From: Calocera cornea HHB12733
Taxonomy: Eukaryota > Basidiomycota > Dacrymycetes > Dacrymycetales > Dacrymycetaceae
Direction: 5' to 3'
Assembly (NCBI GenBank): GCA_001632435.1
Contig: KV423943.1
Location: forward strand, 62,001-126,000
DNA: 64,000 bases
Shown in pieces: positions 43,882 to 55,847 of this stretch (within the stretch, counting starts at the first letter, position 1; the number at the start of each line of letters is the position of its first letter). The notes under the pieces are model-generated. The model had not been told where the DNA came from. It did no database searches and saw only the letters and a list, made by a program, of their open reading frames with translations. The translations under genes were made by a program, and so were the position numbers.

Positions 43882-45428
43882 ATGAACGCCGTCCGTCCTC
43901 TAGCCAGTTATGCATCTTTGACCATCGCTCACAAGAAGGCCCTTGAGAAGGGTGAGCTTTCTGTCCTTTGACTGGTCGATCGAAGCTGACCAATGTCAGG
44001 AGGGTTTGGCGATGACCCGTCCTCCGTGCTGCTCTGGTCCCCACAGGAGGTCGCCAAACGACTGCGGTTGACGCCTCAGCAGGTCCTAGACCTTACCGAT
44101 TCATTGGCCAAAGACTTAACGCCTAAGATAAGGAAGCTCGATGAGACTGAGGATGGGCGCTGGTTCACGACTGGAGACGCGAGGATTGATGCAATGATGG
44201 GTGGCGGAGTATGCACAGGGCAGATCTACGATGTATGCGGCGAGGCGTAAGTTGCTTCATACGGTTTCTCCATATGGTCTCTGACTGATGATACATGCTC
44301 AGTGCATCTGGGAAGACGCAGCTTGCTCTTCAACTGGCACTGTTTGTGCAGCTTCCAGCTCCGCATGGCTTGTCCGGCTCGACAGCATACATCACAACAA
44401 CAACCCGCCTCCCCACTGATCGCCTGACCCAAATCAAGTCTGCACACCCCTCGCTTTCAATTCTAGATGACAAATTGGCTCTGGACCACCTTCATACTTC
44501 AACATGCAAGACCCCTGAAATGCTCATTCATACACTCACATATCCTCTTCGCCGACTCGCTCAATCAATCGCATCGTCATTACACCCAATAAGGCTCCTC
44601 ATCATCGATTCTCTTGCCTGGCTATTCCGCACGGAGTCTGACAAAGGCTTATCCTCGTCGTTGTTCGAGCGATCCAAGTTCTTGTCCCACATAGCATCTC
44701 TCCTGCGCGGGCTTGCTCGGGACTTTGGACTGGCTGTCGTCGTACTCAACCATGTCTCCACCATCTTCGACAACGATCGACCCCCTCAACCAGCTCCTGC
44801 ATCCCAGACATCATCATCCTCATCTCAAAGTGGTTCCCAGCAACTTGATCAGGGTATCAGCTACCGCGACCAGTCCCGCTGGTTCGGCTCTTCCGGTCCA
44901 GGAACTCGGTATGAAGCTGCCCTCGGCTTGGTCTGGGCGAACGAAGTGAATGCACGACTCATGCTGTCACGAACACACTTTCGACACTACTTCGAGACGG
45001 AAGAAGGACGACCGGCAAAGAGGCGCCGCACGAATGGTGGCGACCCAGCCGATCGCGCAGAAGATTATGCAAGGGTCAGGCGGCTCGACCTGATATTCCA
45101 TCCGGATGCGCCGCCTGCGAACCTGGACTTCATCGTCACTGCAGCAGGCATCAAGTCGATCTCAGATGCGGAGCTGGCGACACGGCGCAAACCGACCCGT
45201 CCTACAATGCAACCACATCCATCCTCAGATCCAACGGTGCCACTGGAAGACATGAGTGGTATTACGGCAGAGGAGCTAGCACGATATGCAGAGGCGATGG
45301 ACTATCGCGCCGAGGATGATAATGAAGATGATCTTCGAGCGCTGGACGATGAGAAGGGGCCAGATCCAGATGTAACTGGAGTGGACGAGCAAGCACTGTC
45401 AGCTCTGGACGAGAGGGAGGAAGGATAG
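43882..45428 (+). CDS. RAD57: RAD57/XRCC3-type RAD51 paralogue
   Basis: Three exons, 43882-43951, 44000-44246, 44303-45428, in phase, 480 residues. A helical N-terminal region (WSPQEVAKRLRLTPQQVLDL) precedes the RecA core. Walker A is GEAASGKTQLALQLALF and Walker B is IRLLIIDSLAWLFR. The segment GSSGPGTRYEAALGLVWAN and the RxHFRHYF region follow, then a long acidic tail (residues about 410-480, rich in Asp and Glu). The Walker A codons are interrupted by intron 2. RAD57 works with RAD55 in loading RAD51 during recombinational repair. It is the upstream neighbour of the polymerase delta subunit on the same strand, and both have MCB-type promoter sites. Confidence 0.9.
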
Positions 45429-45559
45429 GAAACTGGGATAGCTGCTATGCCGTAGTGTCACATTACGCAATCATATTCTTGGAGTTTTTGAGGTTTACGA
45501 TCTGCTTTCTGCAGCGATCCCATGTATTATTGACAGGGCCGACGCGCCCTAGCATTGCG

Positions 45560-45573
45560 ACGCGTCGACGCGT
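45560..45573 (+). promoter_or_regulatory. Paired MCB-type ACGCGT sites upstream of POLD2
   Basis: ACGCGT at 45560-45565 and 45568-45573, two bases apart, 68-81 bp before the POLD2 ATG at 45641. Tandem MCBs are the hallmark of MBF-controlled replication genes in yeasts. Regulation here is inferred from motif and gene class. Confidence 0.55.
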
Positions 45574-45640
45574 CGAAGGGTCTTCGCCACGAGTCCTGCA
45601 TCCAGTCACCGGCGACGACGCTGTACTTCTTTACCAACAT

Positions 45641-47345
45641 GCTTGAAGAACTGTAAGTTATATGCTCTCCTAAGACGATGGACGATATAATGAACCAGCT
45701 GCAGGCCAATACCATCGCATCCATGTGCTCGGCCTTCCCTGCCCGTGCACGGCTCCGACCTCAAAACCGCTTTCGACCTCGGACCGAACGCCAAGTCCTA
45801 CAAGCAGCAGTACGCTAACATCTACTTCATCCGGCTCGCAAAGCTACGCAAAGCGGTCGAAGCGCGGGCAAGGGCGAAATGGAGCAATGTGGACGGTGCG
45901 TCAGCACCAACAATTCATGTGCGATGCAGCTGATGGAGGAACGTAGGCAACCCGAAGTACGTCCAGCGCGTGCTAGACGTGCAGAAAGGAGAACTATGCT
46001 ACATCATCGGCACAGTGTACATGGACATGCCGCTGAAGCCAAACGTGCTCGAGGACATCAGCAAAGATGTTCGTCTATCCGTCTCTTGCTACCGACTCCC
46101 GCTGATACCGAACAGCACTGGATAGCCGCTCCGCCGCCGCGGCCTAAGATCTATAGCCCCGATGATAGCGCGATGCTCGAGGACGAGAGCGGGCGTATCC
46201 GCCTAGTTGGGGACCGTGTTACGCGCTCTCGCCCAGTGACCGGGGTGATCATGGGGGCACTGGGGGCGGAGACAGCGAAGGGCGACTTTGAGGTGGTGGA
46301 CGTGTGCTGGGCGGGTATGCCGCCGCAGCCGAAAGCGGAGGGTGAGGATGAGATGGATGTGGACGAGGAGGGACAGAAGGGGGAGTGGGTCGCTCTGACG
46401 TCCGGGCTGGATATTGGAGGAAGCGCGGCGCCGTCGGATATGAGGATCGAGCTGCTCGTGGAGCTGTTGACCTCCGAACTAGGTGGAAACGATGTGCGTA
46501 TATCTGCTCACTCTATCTATCACACGTTAGAGCTGATCATTCACAGTCACAATCGGAGACAGCACGTATATCACGGCTCATCTTGGCTGGAAATTCGCTC
46601 ACACCTCCCATCCGACAAGAGGAACTAATAAAGGTATGGCTCCCAATTGCATGCCGGAACAAGGGTGTTCATACATACATCAGAAACGCTACGGGTACGA
46701 CTCAAGCTCGTACAGTCCGGCACCGACCCTTTCCCTCGCCGCCCATTTGCTCGATCTGTCCCGCTCGATGCCCGTGCATCTCTTACCGGGAGCATCCGAC
46801 CCGGCCGGAGCGACATTACCTCAGCAGGCGCTGCCCAAGGCCATGTTCGGAGACGTGAAGAAGGCAAGCGGCTTCTCTTGCGAGACAAACCCATGTTGGA
46901 TCCCCTTAGAAGGATGCTTGTGCGTGTCTTCAGACTCATTGCTGTGTACCATTCACTTACGATGATGGATAGGATGCTTGGCGCTGGCGGGCAAACAATC
47001 GATGACATCTTCCGATATGTCGACACGGACGATCGGCTCGAGATGGCTCGCAACACGCTACTCTGGCGGCACATCGCCCCCACAGCACCGGACACGCTTT
47101 GGTGCTATCCATTCTCGGATCGTGACCCGTTCATAATCACGACGACACCGCACGTGTACTTCATCGGCAATCAACCGCGGTTTGAGACGAGCATCGTGAG
47201 GGGCGCTGATGGGCAGCAGACGAGGATTATACTGCTACCGAGATTCTCGCAGACAGGCGAGGTGGCGCTAGTTCATACGGGCACGTTGGAGGTGAGAAAA
47301 TTGACGATCGAGTTGGGAGGATGGGAGGCGGTGAAGAGAGAGTAG
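45641..47345 (+). CDS. POL31: DNA polymerase delta small subunit (POLD2/Pol31/Cdc1)
   Basis: Seven exons: 45641-45654, 45705-45895, 45947-46068, 46116-46493, 46547-46633, 46684-46919, 46973-47345, in phase, 466 residues. The first exon is only 14 nt (MLEE plus two bases). The family signature starts with SYKQQYANIYFIRLAKLRK, then GELCYIIGTVYMDM and a regulatory OB-fold region (GRIRLVGDRVTRSRPVTGV). The inactive phosphoesterase domain ends in LGAGGQTIDDIFRYVD and TAPDTLWCYPFSDRDPFI. The subunit links the catalytic polymerase to other delta subunits during lagging-strand synthesis. A low-complexity Asp/Glu insert (GEDEMDVDEEGQ) lies in the middle. The start is inferred from the only ATG that splices in frame. 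Confidence 0.92.
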
Positions 47346-47589
47346 TTGTATGCTACGAACAGGCACACATTGTAGCATCGCACAAGCACAGCTGGACCAT
47401 AATCTTGTTCTCGCAACCACTTCTCCAGGCGGAAGAGATATGTACTGAGTTACGGGGATTCGCCAGGAGGTATATTTATCTATGCGGGTATACATGCATG
47501 TCTAAACCCACCGAGGAAGCCGATCCGCGCTCCTCCTGTCAAGCCGGAACCCCAAGGTCTCCACCTTCTCAACACTCTCCCCTATTTCT

Positions 47590-48177
47590 TCACCGTGTCG
47601 ACATTTGTACGCTCAGAAGCCATAGTCGACTGAAAGGGGTGGGAGTGCCACGTGATGAAATGACAGATCGAGTCGTTTGAGGCTGTCGCGCATTTGCAGA
47701 AAAACACTTTTCAAATATAGCATTGATGTTCCCTCTCATATGGGGAAGCGCAGAGTGCTTGAGATCTTCGATGCGCGCTGCAAAGTTGGAAAAGCCCGCT
47801 TGTACGCAGTCGGCGCGCGTGGGGGGCAGCATGTCCGTTGGTACGCAGTGGACAGCGCGACCGACCTCCAGCGCCTGCTGCCCGACGGCGGTCACTGCCA
47901 GTGCGAAACAGCGTCGGTGTAGGATGGGCTTGCGGACGCTCGCGGGGACGCGGAATATCGCGCGGAGGACGTCGTCGTTTAGCCTGTGGATCGGCGAGAG
48001 CGCCCCATTTCGCTTTTCGATCAAAGCGAGGAGATGTTCAGAAAACGCGCGCTCCAGTTGTTGATTTTGGTAAATCCTGTCCACCAAGGGAGAAGAGGGG
48101 CTGCCTGAGGCAGCAGTATAGCTGTTACCATTGAGGGGAGCATTATTGTGGAGCTGGTCTAAGAGGATGCGGTGCAT
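47590..48177 (-). pseudogene. Truncated F-box protein relative
   Basis: A single 195-residue frame starting MHRILLDQLHNN. The segment EKRNGALSPIHRLNDDVLRA matches the F-box region of the full-length protein at 61421-63271 (LALSPICRLPDDLLLLIF), and RCFALAVTAV matches RSFALTVSAV. It then jumps to FSNFAARIEDLKHSALP, which matches FPTFAPRIEDLKLSAVP about 110 residues further on in the full-length protein. The intervening segment and the whole leucine-rich C-terminal half are missing. This looks like an internally deleted, truncated copy. It could be a short expressed protein, but pseudogene is the better reading. Confidence 0.6.
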
Positions 48178-48655
48178 TCCTCTGCCTGTGATCGCAAGCT
48201 TGCGCGCGTCTGAACGAGCTCGACCATTGACAGAGTGTTAGCCATTATCAACAGAGCATTCGAAGGACGTCTGCAATCTTCCCATCAGACAAACAAAGGG
48301 ACCCGTCCTGATGATTGATACTGACTACAATTGCACCCGCATTGATGGAAGAGTCGGAGCGCCCGAGTAAGGTGCCGAGTACGGGATCCCAACTTGGCGC
48401 GTCTCCACGCGCCACACACATCACCCTAAGGATGCTCTCTCCCACTGACGTCACATGCCCAGTCGACTCGCTCCGATGGGCGAATATGAGCAGCGGCGAT
48501 CGCCCGTCCGCCGCCCACCTCTCCTCGCAGTTCGTCCGTATCTACCACCTTGCACTCTACCTGTCACAGCGAAACTGCACACCGTTTGCAAGACAGGTCG
48601 CCAGCAGGAGAAGCAACAGCAGCGACCAACAACTAAAAAGTGAGACACAAACAGC
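48178..48655. other. Intergenic between F-box relative and SMP-C2 gene
   Basis: 478 bp of shared promoter. No gene or repeat recognised. Confidence 0.4.
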
Positions 48656-51600
48656 ATGGAGGCGCATGCTGGAAGAATGGGGGAAGGGTACAGGTGCGTT
48701 CAGCCGGCTTCGGATCGCTTGCCTCTTCTGATAACCCGCTTCTTCGCACAGCACTCAACACCCCGTGCCCACCATCCAGAGCTATCTAGGGCATCAAGAC
48801 GCCATCGAGAAGGAGTCCGACGCACAGCGCGCCTCCGCAGAGACCACCCCTGCACAGGCGCCGCCCGCGGTGCCTCCCAAGGATGCCCAGCCAGAGAAGA
48901 CGCATGACGCGCCCGGCCCTGCGGCCGCGGGCACCGGTGAACCCAGCCAGAAGCAGGAGATGATGGACAGGATGAAGAAATCGGGTGATAAGCCGACGGA
49001 CAAGCTCGAGAAGATGCCAAAGGGCGCGCACAAGGTCAAGGATCCCGTGACGGGCCTGGACGCGATTATCAAGAATGCCGACTTCAAAGGTGAGTTCCCA
49101 ATCTCTGATGACCAACTGATGTGCTAACGGGCCGTAGACTACCCGGATGTGTCCAAGCTCGATCCTCAGACCGCTGACGGCCCCGCGCTGCAGCCCGCGA
49201 CTGGCGGCTCGTCGGACAAGGCCGCGGACAGGGCGCACGCGGGGAACGCATATACCTCGCCGGCCGGAGAGAAGTTCGACCCGAAGCACGAAGCTCCGAA
49301 TCCCGCGCACCCATCCAACATCGGTCTGCAGCCCTTCCCGCCCCCAGCACCCATCTCGCTCAAGCAGGTGATGCGCATGCTCGACATGCTCCAAGTCGCG
49401 CTCTTCGTCACCCCGCTCGGCCTCTGGTGTCTCCTCGCCTTCCGCCGCGGCTGGCTCAACTTCTTCTTCATCTCCACCCTCATGCCCACCATCTCCTTCG
49501 TCCTCACCACGCTCGCCAGCCTCGCCCAGCGCAAGATCGAGAAGGAAGTCGAGCGCGTGCGGTTCGACCTGCACGCCCAGCGCGGGATGATGTACTCCCC
49601 GCCTACTCCGGAGTCCACCGAATGGCTCAACGCGTTCATCGGCACGTTCTGGCGCCTCATCCCGCCCGACATGTTCGTCCCTATTGCAGACACCATTGAG
49701 GACGTCATGCAGCAGTCGCTGCCCAAGTTCGTCGAGGCTGTGCGTATCTCTGACCTCGGGCAAGGGGACAACGCACTCCGTATTCTGTCTATGCGCGCGC
49801 TGCCAGACCGCCCGGGTGAGCCTGAATACCCACGTGCGGAGTGGATCGATCAGGGCACAGGCGACATCCTCAAGAAGGAGGAAGAAATGCGCAAGGAAGG
49901 CAAGGCCGCCGATCAGGCCGGTGACTATGTCAACTACGAGGTCGCCTTTGTGTACCAGGCGATGCCCGGCCAGGGAGACAGGCTCAGGGCGAAGAACATC
50001 CACGTGCTCATCGAGTTCTTCCTCGGCGCTTTTGACTGGCTGCATATTCCCATCCCGATCTGGATCCAAGTTGAGGGCATCGCTGGAACTGTTCGTCTGA
50101 GGATCCAGTTCATCCCGGAAGCGCCGTTCGTCGGTGATGTGAGTGATGCACTAATTGCCCGTCGCGTCATCTGACTGACGTCATTGACAGCTCACATTCA
50201 CCTTCATGGGCGTCCCCGCCGTCGAAGTCTCCGCAATCCCGATGATCCGCCAGCTGCCAAACATCCTCGACCTCCCACTCGTCTCCCGCTTCGTTAAGAT
50301 GGCCATCGCCGCCGGCACCGCGTCGATCGTCGCCCCCAACAGCCTGACGCTCAGCATCAAGGATCTGATGAGCGGCGCGGCTATAGGTGACACTCGCGCC
50401 GTGGGCGTGTTCTTGATCACTATTCATCATGCAGAGGGATTGTCGGCTCAGGACTCCAATGGGAAGAGCGATCCTTACATCGTTCTTGCTTACGCGAAAG
50501 TATGTCTTTCTGGTCTGTCGTGACTCGCATATTCTTACTATATCGTCAGTTCGGCAAGCCGCTATACTCGACTCGCGTCATCCTTGCAGACCTGAACCCA
50601 GTTTACGAGGAGACGGCCGCGCTGCTACTCAGCCAGGACGAGATCAAGGCTGAGGAAGAACTGTCTGCTATGCTCTGGGATTCGGACAAGCACTCAAACG
50701 ACGACCTGATTGGCCGCGTGCACATTCCCGTCACTGAGCTGATCAAGAACCCGAATAAAGTTATGCACCGCACGGACCATCTGGTCGGCTTCGAAGAGGC
50801 AGACAAGATGAAGGGCACGCTTTCCTGGTCAATCGGCTACTTTACCAAGGTCCCTCTGTCGAAGGAGCTCGAGCTTCCTCCCGAGGCTCCACTCCCGCCT
50901 CCCCAAAAGAGCGCCGCGGAGATGGAGATGAGGCCGGGTGATAAGGCGCCCAACCCTGCAGCCAAGGACGGGCCCCCGCCCGAGCCCGATGTCCAGCGTA
51001 CCCCGCCCAACCCGAAGTACAAGTCTGGTATCCTGTCCGTCATCGTCCACCAGGTCAACAACCTCGAGAGACAGAACCTGGATGGTGCAAGCGGCGATGA
51101 CCGGGAAGGTCGAGCGGGCCAGGATACCGACCAGGCTAACGAGCAGGAGGGCAACCTGCCCAGTGGATACTGCGAAATTGTCGTCAATGATGATATGGTG
51201 TATAAGACGTGAGGCTTCTTCTTGCCATGATCGGGAGTTCAACTGATTCGTTCCGCAGTCGTGTCAAGCAATATACCACCATGCCGTTCTTCGAGGCCGG
51301 TACCGAGGTGTTCGTTCGTGACTGGGAAAAATGTGTTGTCCGTGTCGTAGTCCGCGACTCGAGGCTGCGCGAGAAGGATCCCATTCTCGGCATCGTTACG
51401 CTGCCGCTCAAAAAGGTCCTCGCGGAGGCCTCTGAGGTTACCCGTCTGTACGCTATTGAGGAGGGCGTTGGCTGGGGGTAAGCAGCTCTATTGCGCCACC
51501 TGATCGTATCTAACAACACTTCCAGCCGTGCCAACATCTCCGTTCTGTTCAAGGCTATCGATGCGAAGCTGCCGCCTAATCAGCTAGGCTGGGACACCGG

Positions 51601-52409
51601 CACTGTCGAGCTCTTTGGGCCAATCACTATTGAGCCGGCGGGTCGCACAACCGAAGATTGGATGGAAAAGACAAAGCGTCTCGTGGCCTCGACAACCGAC
51701 AGTACCGAGGTCATTCCGAAATCAGAGGCGGTCCTCAAAAGTAACAGCGTTTCGTGGACATTTGACGAAAAGGTCCGTCTGCCTGTGTACAGCCGCTATG
51801 CCTCCAGTCTCGTTTTTGAGGTTGGCGGCGGCGGTGTATCTGTCACAGGAGGAAACAGTCCGGATGCTGTCGCTGTTCTCTGGTTGCAAGAGCTCGAGGA
51901 TGACAAGGAGGTCGATGTCCGCATTCCTGTCGTCACCGGAAAAGACATCAAGTCGCTCAAGCAAAATGTCCTCAACGATCAGGGCAAGAAGACGCACGCG
52001 TTTGAGATCGTTGGATACCTGACGACCAGGATCAAGTATGATTCTGGGCTCGACGAGGACCACGAGTCGAAGTCGACCAGCCAGGCGAGGAGGCACGCGT
52101 TCGAAGCATAGTTCGTACACTCTCCCTATACCCAAGCAAATACTGACGTTCTACTGCAGCGACCACATTGAAGGCGAAGGGATCATTGCGGAACGCAACG
52201 CGCACGCGATGGACGATGGGCAGATCGATCGCAAGGAGCAGAAGGCGATCGACCAGGCGCACAAGCGGCAGCTCGAGAACCGCCAGCGCGGGATCGCGAG
52301 TTTCAAGCCGTACCGCACGCTCAAGTGGATGAAGGAGGGCGTCAAGAAGCGCATTGTGCCCAGGAAGAGCACGGGCAAGCGCGAGCCGACGGTGCAGAGC
52401 GAGGCTTAG
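48656..52409 (+). CDS. SMP and C2 domain lipid-transfer protein, Mug190/tricalbin-like
   Basis: Eight exons: 48656-48693, 48752-49089, 49138-50138, 50191-50499, 50550-51208, 51259-51477, 51526-52110, 52160-52409, in phase, 1,132 residues. It starts MEAHAGRMGEGYSTQHPVPT. After an acidic, Pro-rich head of about 200 residues come two hydrophobic segments (MLQVALFVTPLGLWCLLAF and FFFISTLMPTISFVL). An SMP domain follows (from TEWLNAFIGTFWRLI to GTVRLRIQFIPEAP and LTFTFMGVPAVEVSAIP). The first C2 domain begins VGVFLITIHHAEGLSAQDSN with DSNGKSDPYIV as a Ca2+-loop motif. A second C2-like domain starts GILSVIVHQVNNLERQ. A basic tail ends the protein. This order matches fission yeast Mug190 and tricalbins, which tether the ER to the plasma membrane and shuttle lipids. 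Confidence 0.92.
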
Positions 52410-52854
52410 ATTCGTTCGTTCATGACCGTGAAAATTGCGTGGTTTGCCGCAAGAGGCTGTCGGGGATGGACGATTCCGACAGCCCCTAGTACCACATATT
52501 TGTAGCATAGTCATCGCTCCACATGAGCTGTACTCAGTTCGATGGAATACACGTTACATTGAACTACACTCTGCGGCAAAGAATGATGGATGACCGCTCA
52601 CTATGAGCAGTGCCGTGTGCGACCGAGTAGCCGAATAGTGTATAGATATGCATTGATTAGAGAAATACAGGTTGCTTTTCACGTTACGATGTAAAGCAGG
52701 ACGTGTGATTGGGGGCCAGGAGAGAACCGTGAACGTGATCCGAGTCCGGCGCCTGGCGCACGAGGGCAAAAGAAAAGAGAATAGGGTAACATAACGTCAG
52801 AGTCCATGTGTACATCTCCCGTGCTTGCAACGTCACACTGCACGAGCAAGCAGT
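52410..52854. other. Intergenic between convergent SMP-C2 and small membrane protein genes
   Basis: 3' ends of two convergent genes. No element recognised. Confidence 0.4.
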
Positions 52855-53619
52855 CTACAGCACCCACCAGCCCCCCAGGATCATCCCCACGCCCACGACG
52901 GCGCCCATCCGCGCCCAGGACCCCCAGGGCCAGCCCCACACGGGCGGCGCGCTGCTCGCGACCTCCGCAGCCTGGGTGAAGGTCCAGTCGGGCGCGGAGA
53001 TGATGGTGCCGACCTGGGGCACGAGGGTGGGCGAGGGCGACTGGTAGGTCGGGGTGAAGGTCGCCGTGAAGGTCTCTCCGTCCGAGGTGTATTCGAATCT
53101 GTGGTATTGCGTCAGCGGGATGTGTCGTAAGGGAGGTTCGATGGTGAGGGGGGAGAGGGGAAAGACCGGAGAGGGGAGGTGGTAAGGCGGCGAAGCGGGG
53201 CAAGGGATGAAAGTGGGATGTGGAGAGGGAAGGAGTGGGAGAGACCGACATACACTATCGTCGCCACGCCCGTCGCGGTCCCCGGCTGGCCTACGATCCG
53301 TGGTGGCGCGGTCGTCGCTGCGGCGGCCCCCGCATCCACGTCATCCAAGTACAGTGTTGATCTACGGCATCACGCATCAGCACTTGCTACACCAAGCACC
53401 CACACCGTCCCAGCCGAGGAGAGCAAGAGGGCGAGGAAGGGAAGGGAAGGGGACGCACATGACCCTCGTCGCGCGCGGGTTGCCCCCTGGACCATAGGAG
53501 ATACTGTCGAGCATGGTGTACCCCGTGTCGTCGTCGATCTGGGTGACGGTGACCCATTGTGCGAGGAGGGCGGGGAGGAAGGAGAGGAGCAGCAGCAGGG
53601 CGCGGAGGGGGTGGTGCAT
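52855..53619 (-). CDS. Small secreted-type single-pass membrane protein, unknown
   Basis: Three exons on the minus strand, 53619-53459, 53361-53254, 53098-52855, in phase, 170 residues. A signal peptide (MHHPLRALLLLLSFLPALLA) is followed by QWVTVTQIDDDTGYTMLD, a short Ala/Thr/Pro segment, FEYTSDGETFTATFTPTYQ, and a C-terminal hydrophobic helix (MGAVVGVGMILGGWWVL) ending at the last residue. Topology could be type I membrane or GPI-anchored. No cysteines are seen in the part read. I do not recognise the family. The phase agreement across both introns and the signal peptide support a real gene. Confidence 0.7.
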
Positions 53620-54009
53620 CGTCGGTTTGTTGCTTCGGGCAGAGGAGGGGGGCCGCAGCCTGGGGCTGGGTGAGCTCAGCCGGTCGTCGTAGCAGGGAGA
53701 GAGAGGATAAGGAGGGGGAGGGCAGCGGGCGGGAACGAGCAGAGCAGACGAGAGATGAGCGCACGAAGAAGCCAAGCACGGCCGACGATGACGGGCGCAC
53801 CGCACCGCACCCCCCACTGGCGCAGTACAAGCGGGTGCAATTTCCTGTTTTCCTTCTTTGGGTAAAAGCCTCCGTGTGCGAGGCCAAAAAAGTGAGTGAG
53901 CGGGCGCAGGGCTGCTACTTGGTTGCACCACGCACCCCACGCACCCGCACCCGCACCCGCACCAGCACACGCTGCACGCTCTGGTGACAATTGCAGCGGT
54001 GCATAGTGC
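53620..54009. other. Intergenic between divergent membrane protein and OLA1 genes
   Basis: 390 bp. It contains a CACCCGCACC-type tandem run at about 53935-53970. No gene recognised. Confidence 0.4.
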
Positions 54010-55675
54010 ATGAGCAGGCTGTTCCTTGCCCTTGCTCGCTGTACTAGTACCCAATCATCCCCGCCTGTCCCCCATCTCACGAACACCTCACGACTCGCCC
54101 AAGCCTCCCGCCTCTTCGCCACCTCCCACCCGGTACACAAGAAGATGCCGCCCAAGAAGGCCGCCGCGCCCGAGAAGAAGGCGCTGCTCGGCCGGCCGTC
54201 GAACAACCTCAAGATCGGCATCGTCGGTGAGCGCCCTCTCCCTCCCCGCCCCAAACCCGTTAATCGCTAACAAGGCCCCCGCGGTGTTGTGGCTTTGTAG
54301 GCCTGCCCAACGTCGGCAAGTCCTCATTCTTCAACGTCCTCTCCGACACGCACCTCGCCAACGCGGCAAACTTCCCCTACGCGACCATCAACCCCGAGGA
54401 GGCGCGCATCCCCGTCCCGGACGCGCGCTTCGACTGGCTGTACGAGGTGTACAAGCCCGGGTCCAAGGTCCCCGCCTTCCTCACCTGCATCGACATTGCT
54501 GGGCTGACGGCTGGCGCTTCCACGGGTGCCGGCCTGGGGAATGCCTTCCTGTCCCACGTGCGCGCGGTCGACGGCATCTTCCAGGTCGTGCGCGCATTCG
54601 ACGACGCAGAGGTCATCCACGTCGAGGGCGACGTCGACCCCATCCGCGACATGGAGATCATCAGCACCGAGCTGCGGCTCAAGGACATCGAGTGGGTCGA
54701 GAAGAAGCTCGAGGACCTCAAGAAGACCGGCCGGTCGCTCGGGCCCAACTCCGTCGAGGGCAAGAAGCGGAACGAGGAGATCGCCACGGTCGAGAAGGCG
54801 CTTGCGCTGCTCAAGGACGAGAAGGACGTCCGGAAGGGCGATTGGGGGAACAAGGAGGTGAGCCCCGTCCCTTTTCCCTCGTAATTCGTTTCTGGCCCCC
54901 CCCCCCCCCTTTTTTCGTTTTTGCTTTGGCCACCTAAAGGATGAGAAAGCGCACGATTGCGCGATTTAACCCAGCTCGTCGACCGGGGAGTAACGCCCCC
55001 TTCATGAGATCATGTTCCACCTCTGACCCCTGTCCCTCCTTCCCCACCTCTTCCCCCTGCACCCCGCTAACCGCCTCCCAGATCGACACCATCAACTCGC
55101 TCGCCCTGCTCACAGCCAAGCCCGTGACGTACCTCGTCAACCTGTCGGAGAAGGACTACGTGCGGAAGAAGAACAAGTGGCTGCCCAAGATCAAGGCGTG
55201 GATCGACGAGCACAACCCGGGCGACCCGCTCATCCCCTTCTCCGTCGCGCTCGAGGAGCGGCTCGCGGCGCTCAGCCCCGAGGAGAAGAAGGAGGAGGAG
55301 AAGAAGATTGGCGCGACGAGCGCGCTGCCGAAGATCACCACGGCTGGGTATTCCAGCTTGCATGTGAGTACTTTGTTGGCTGGCCGTAAGGTGTGGGACG
55401 GTGCTGACACTGCCTAGCTGATCCGCTACTTCACGTGCGGGCCGGACGAGGTCCGAGCATGGACGATCCGGGAGGGGACGAAAGCCCCGCAAGCGGCCGG
55501 CGTGATCCACTCGGACTTTGAAAACAAGTTCATCTGCGGAGAGATCATGACGTACGAGGACCTCAGGGAGTACGGGAGCGAGGCGGCCGTCAAGGCCGCG
55601 GGCAAGTACAGGCAGCAGGGCAAGCCGTACGAGATGCAGGACGGGGACATCGCCTACTGGAAGGCGGGGCAGTAG
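54010..55675 (+). CDS. OLA1: Obg-like ATPase OLA1/YchF, with possible mitochondrial N-terminal extension
   Basis: Four exons: 54010-54226, 54301-54857, 55082-55363, 55418-55675, in phase. From the ATG at 54010 it encodes 437 residues; from the in-frame ATG at 54145 ([12 protein letters not shown]) it encodes 392, the usual OLA1 length. G-domain motifs are [20 protein letters not shown] (P-loop), [12 protein letters not shown] (G3) and [12 protein letters not shown] (the altered NLxE motif that favours ATP over GTP). A TGS domain follows ([20 protein letters not shown]). The extension is Arg/Ser/Thr/Ala-rich with no acidic residues, ending [12 protein letters not shown], like a cleavable mitochondrial presequence. 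OLA1 is a translation- and stress-linked ATPase. Confidence 0.93.
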
Positions 55676-55847
55676 GCTCCTCCTGCCCTACCTACTTATC
55701 ACGCAGGCTTTCTTGTCGCTGTTGTTCCCTTTCCGCCCGTCACTCTGTATGTCCCCCGCGAGGGCTCTGCATGTACGACTGACCTCGTGTCATTGATGAA
55801 TGAATAGAAAGAATGGATGTACAATGTGCCTGCTGCTGCGGAGGGAG

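Noticed and set aside
48786..50069. 427-codon minus-strand frame
   Set aside because: Antisense shadow of the SMP-C2 protein.
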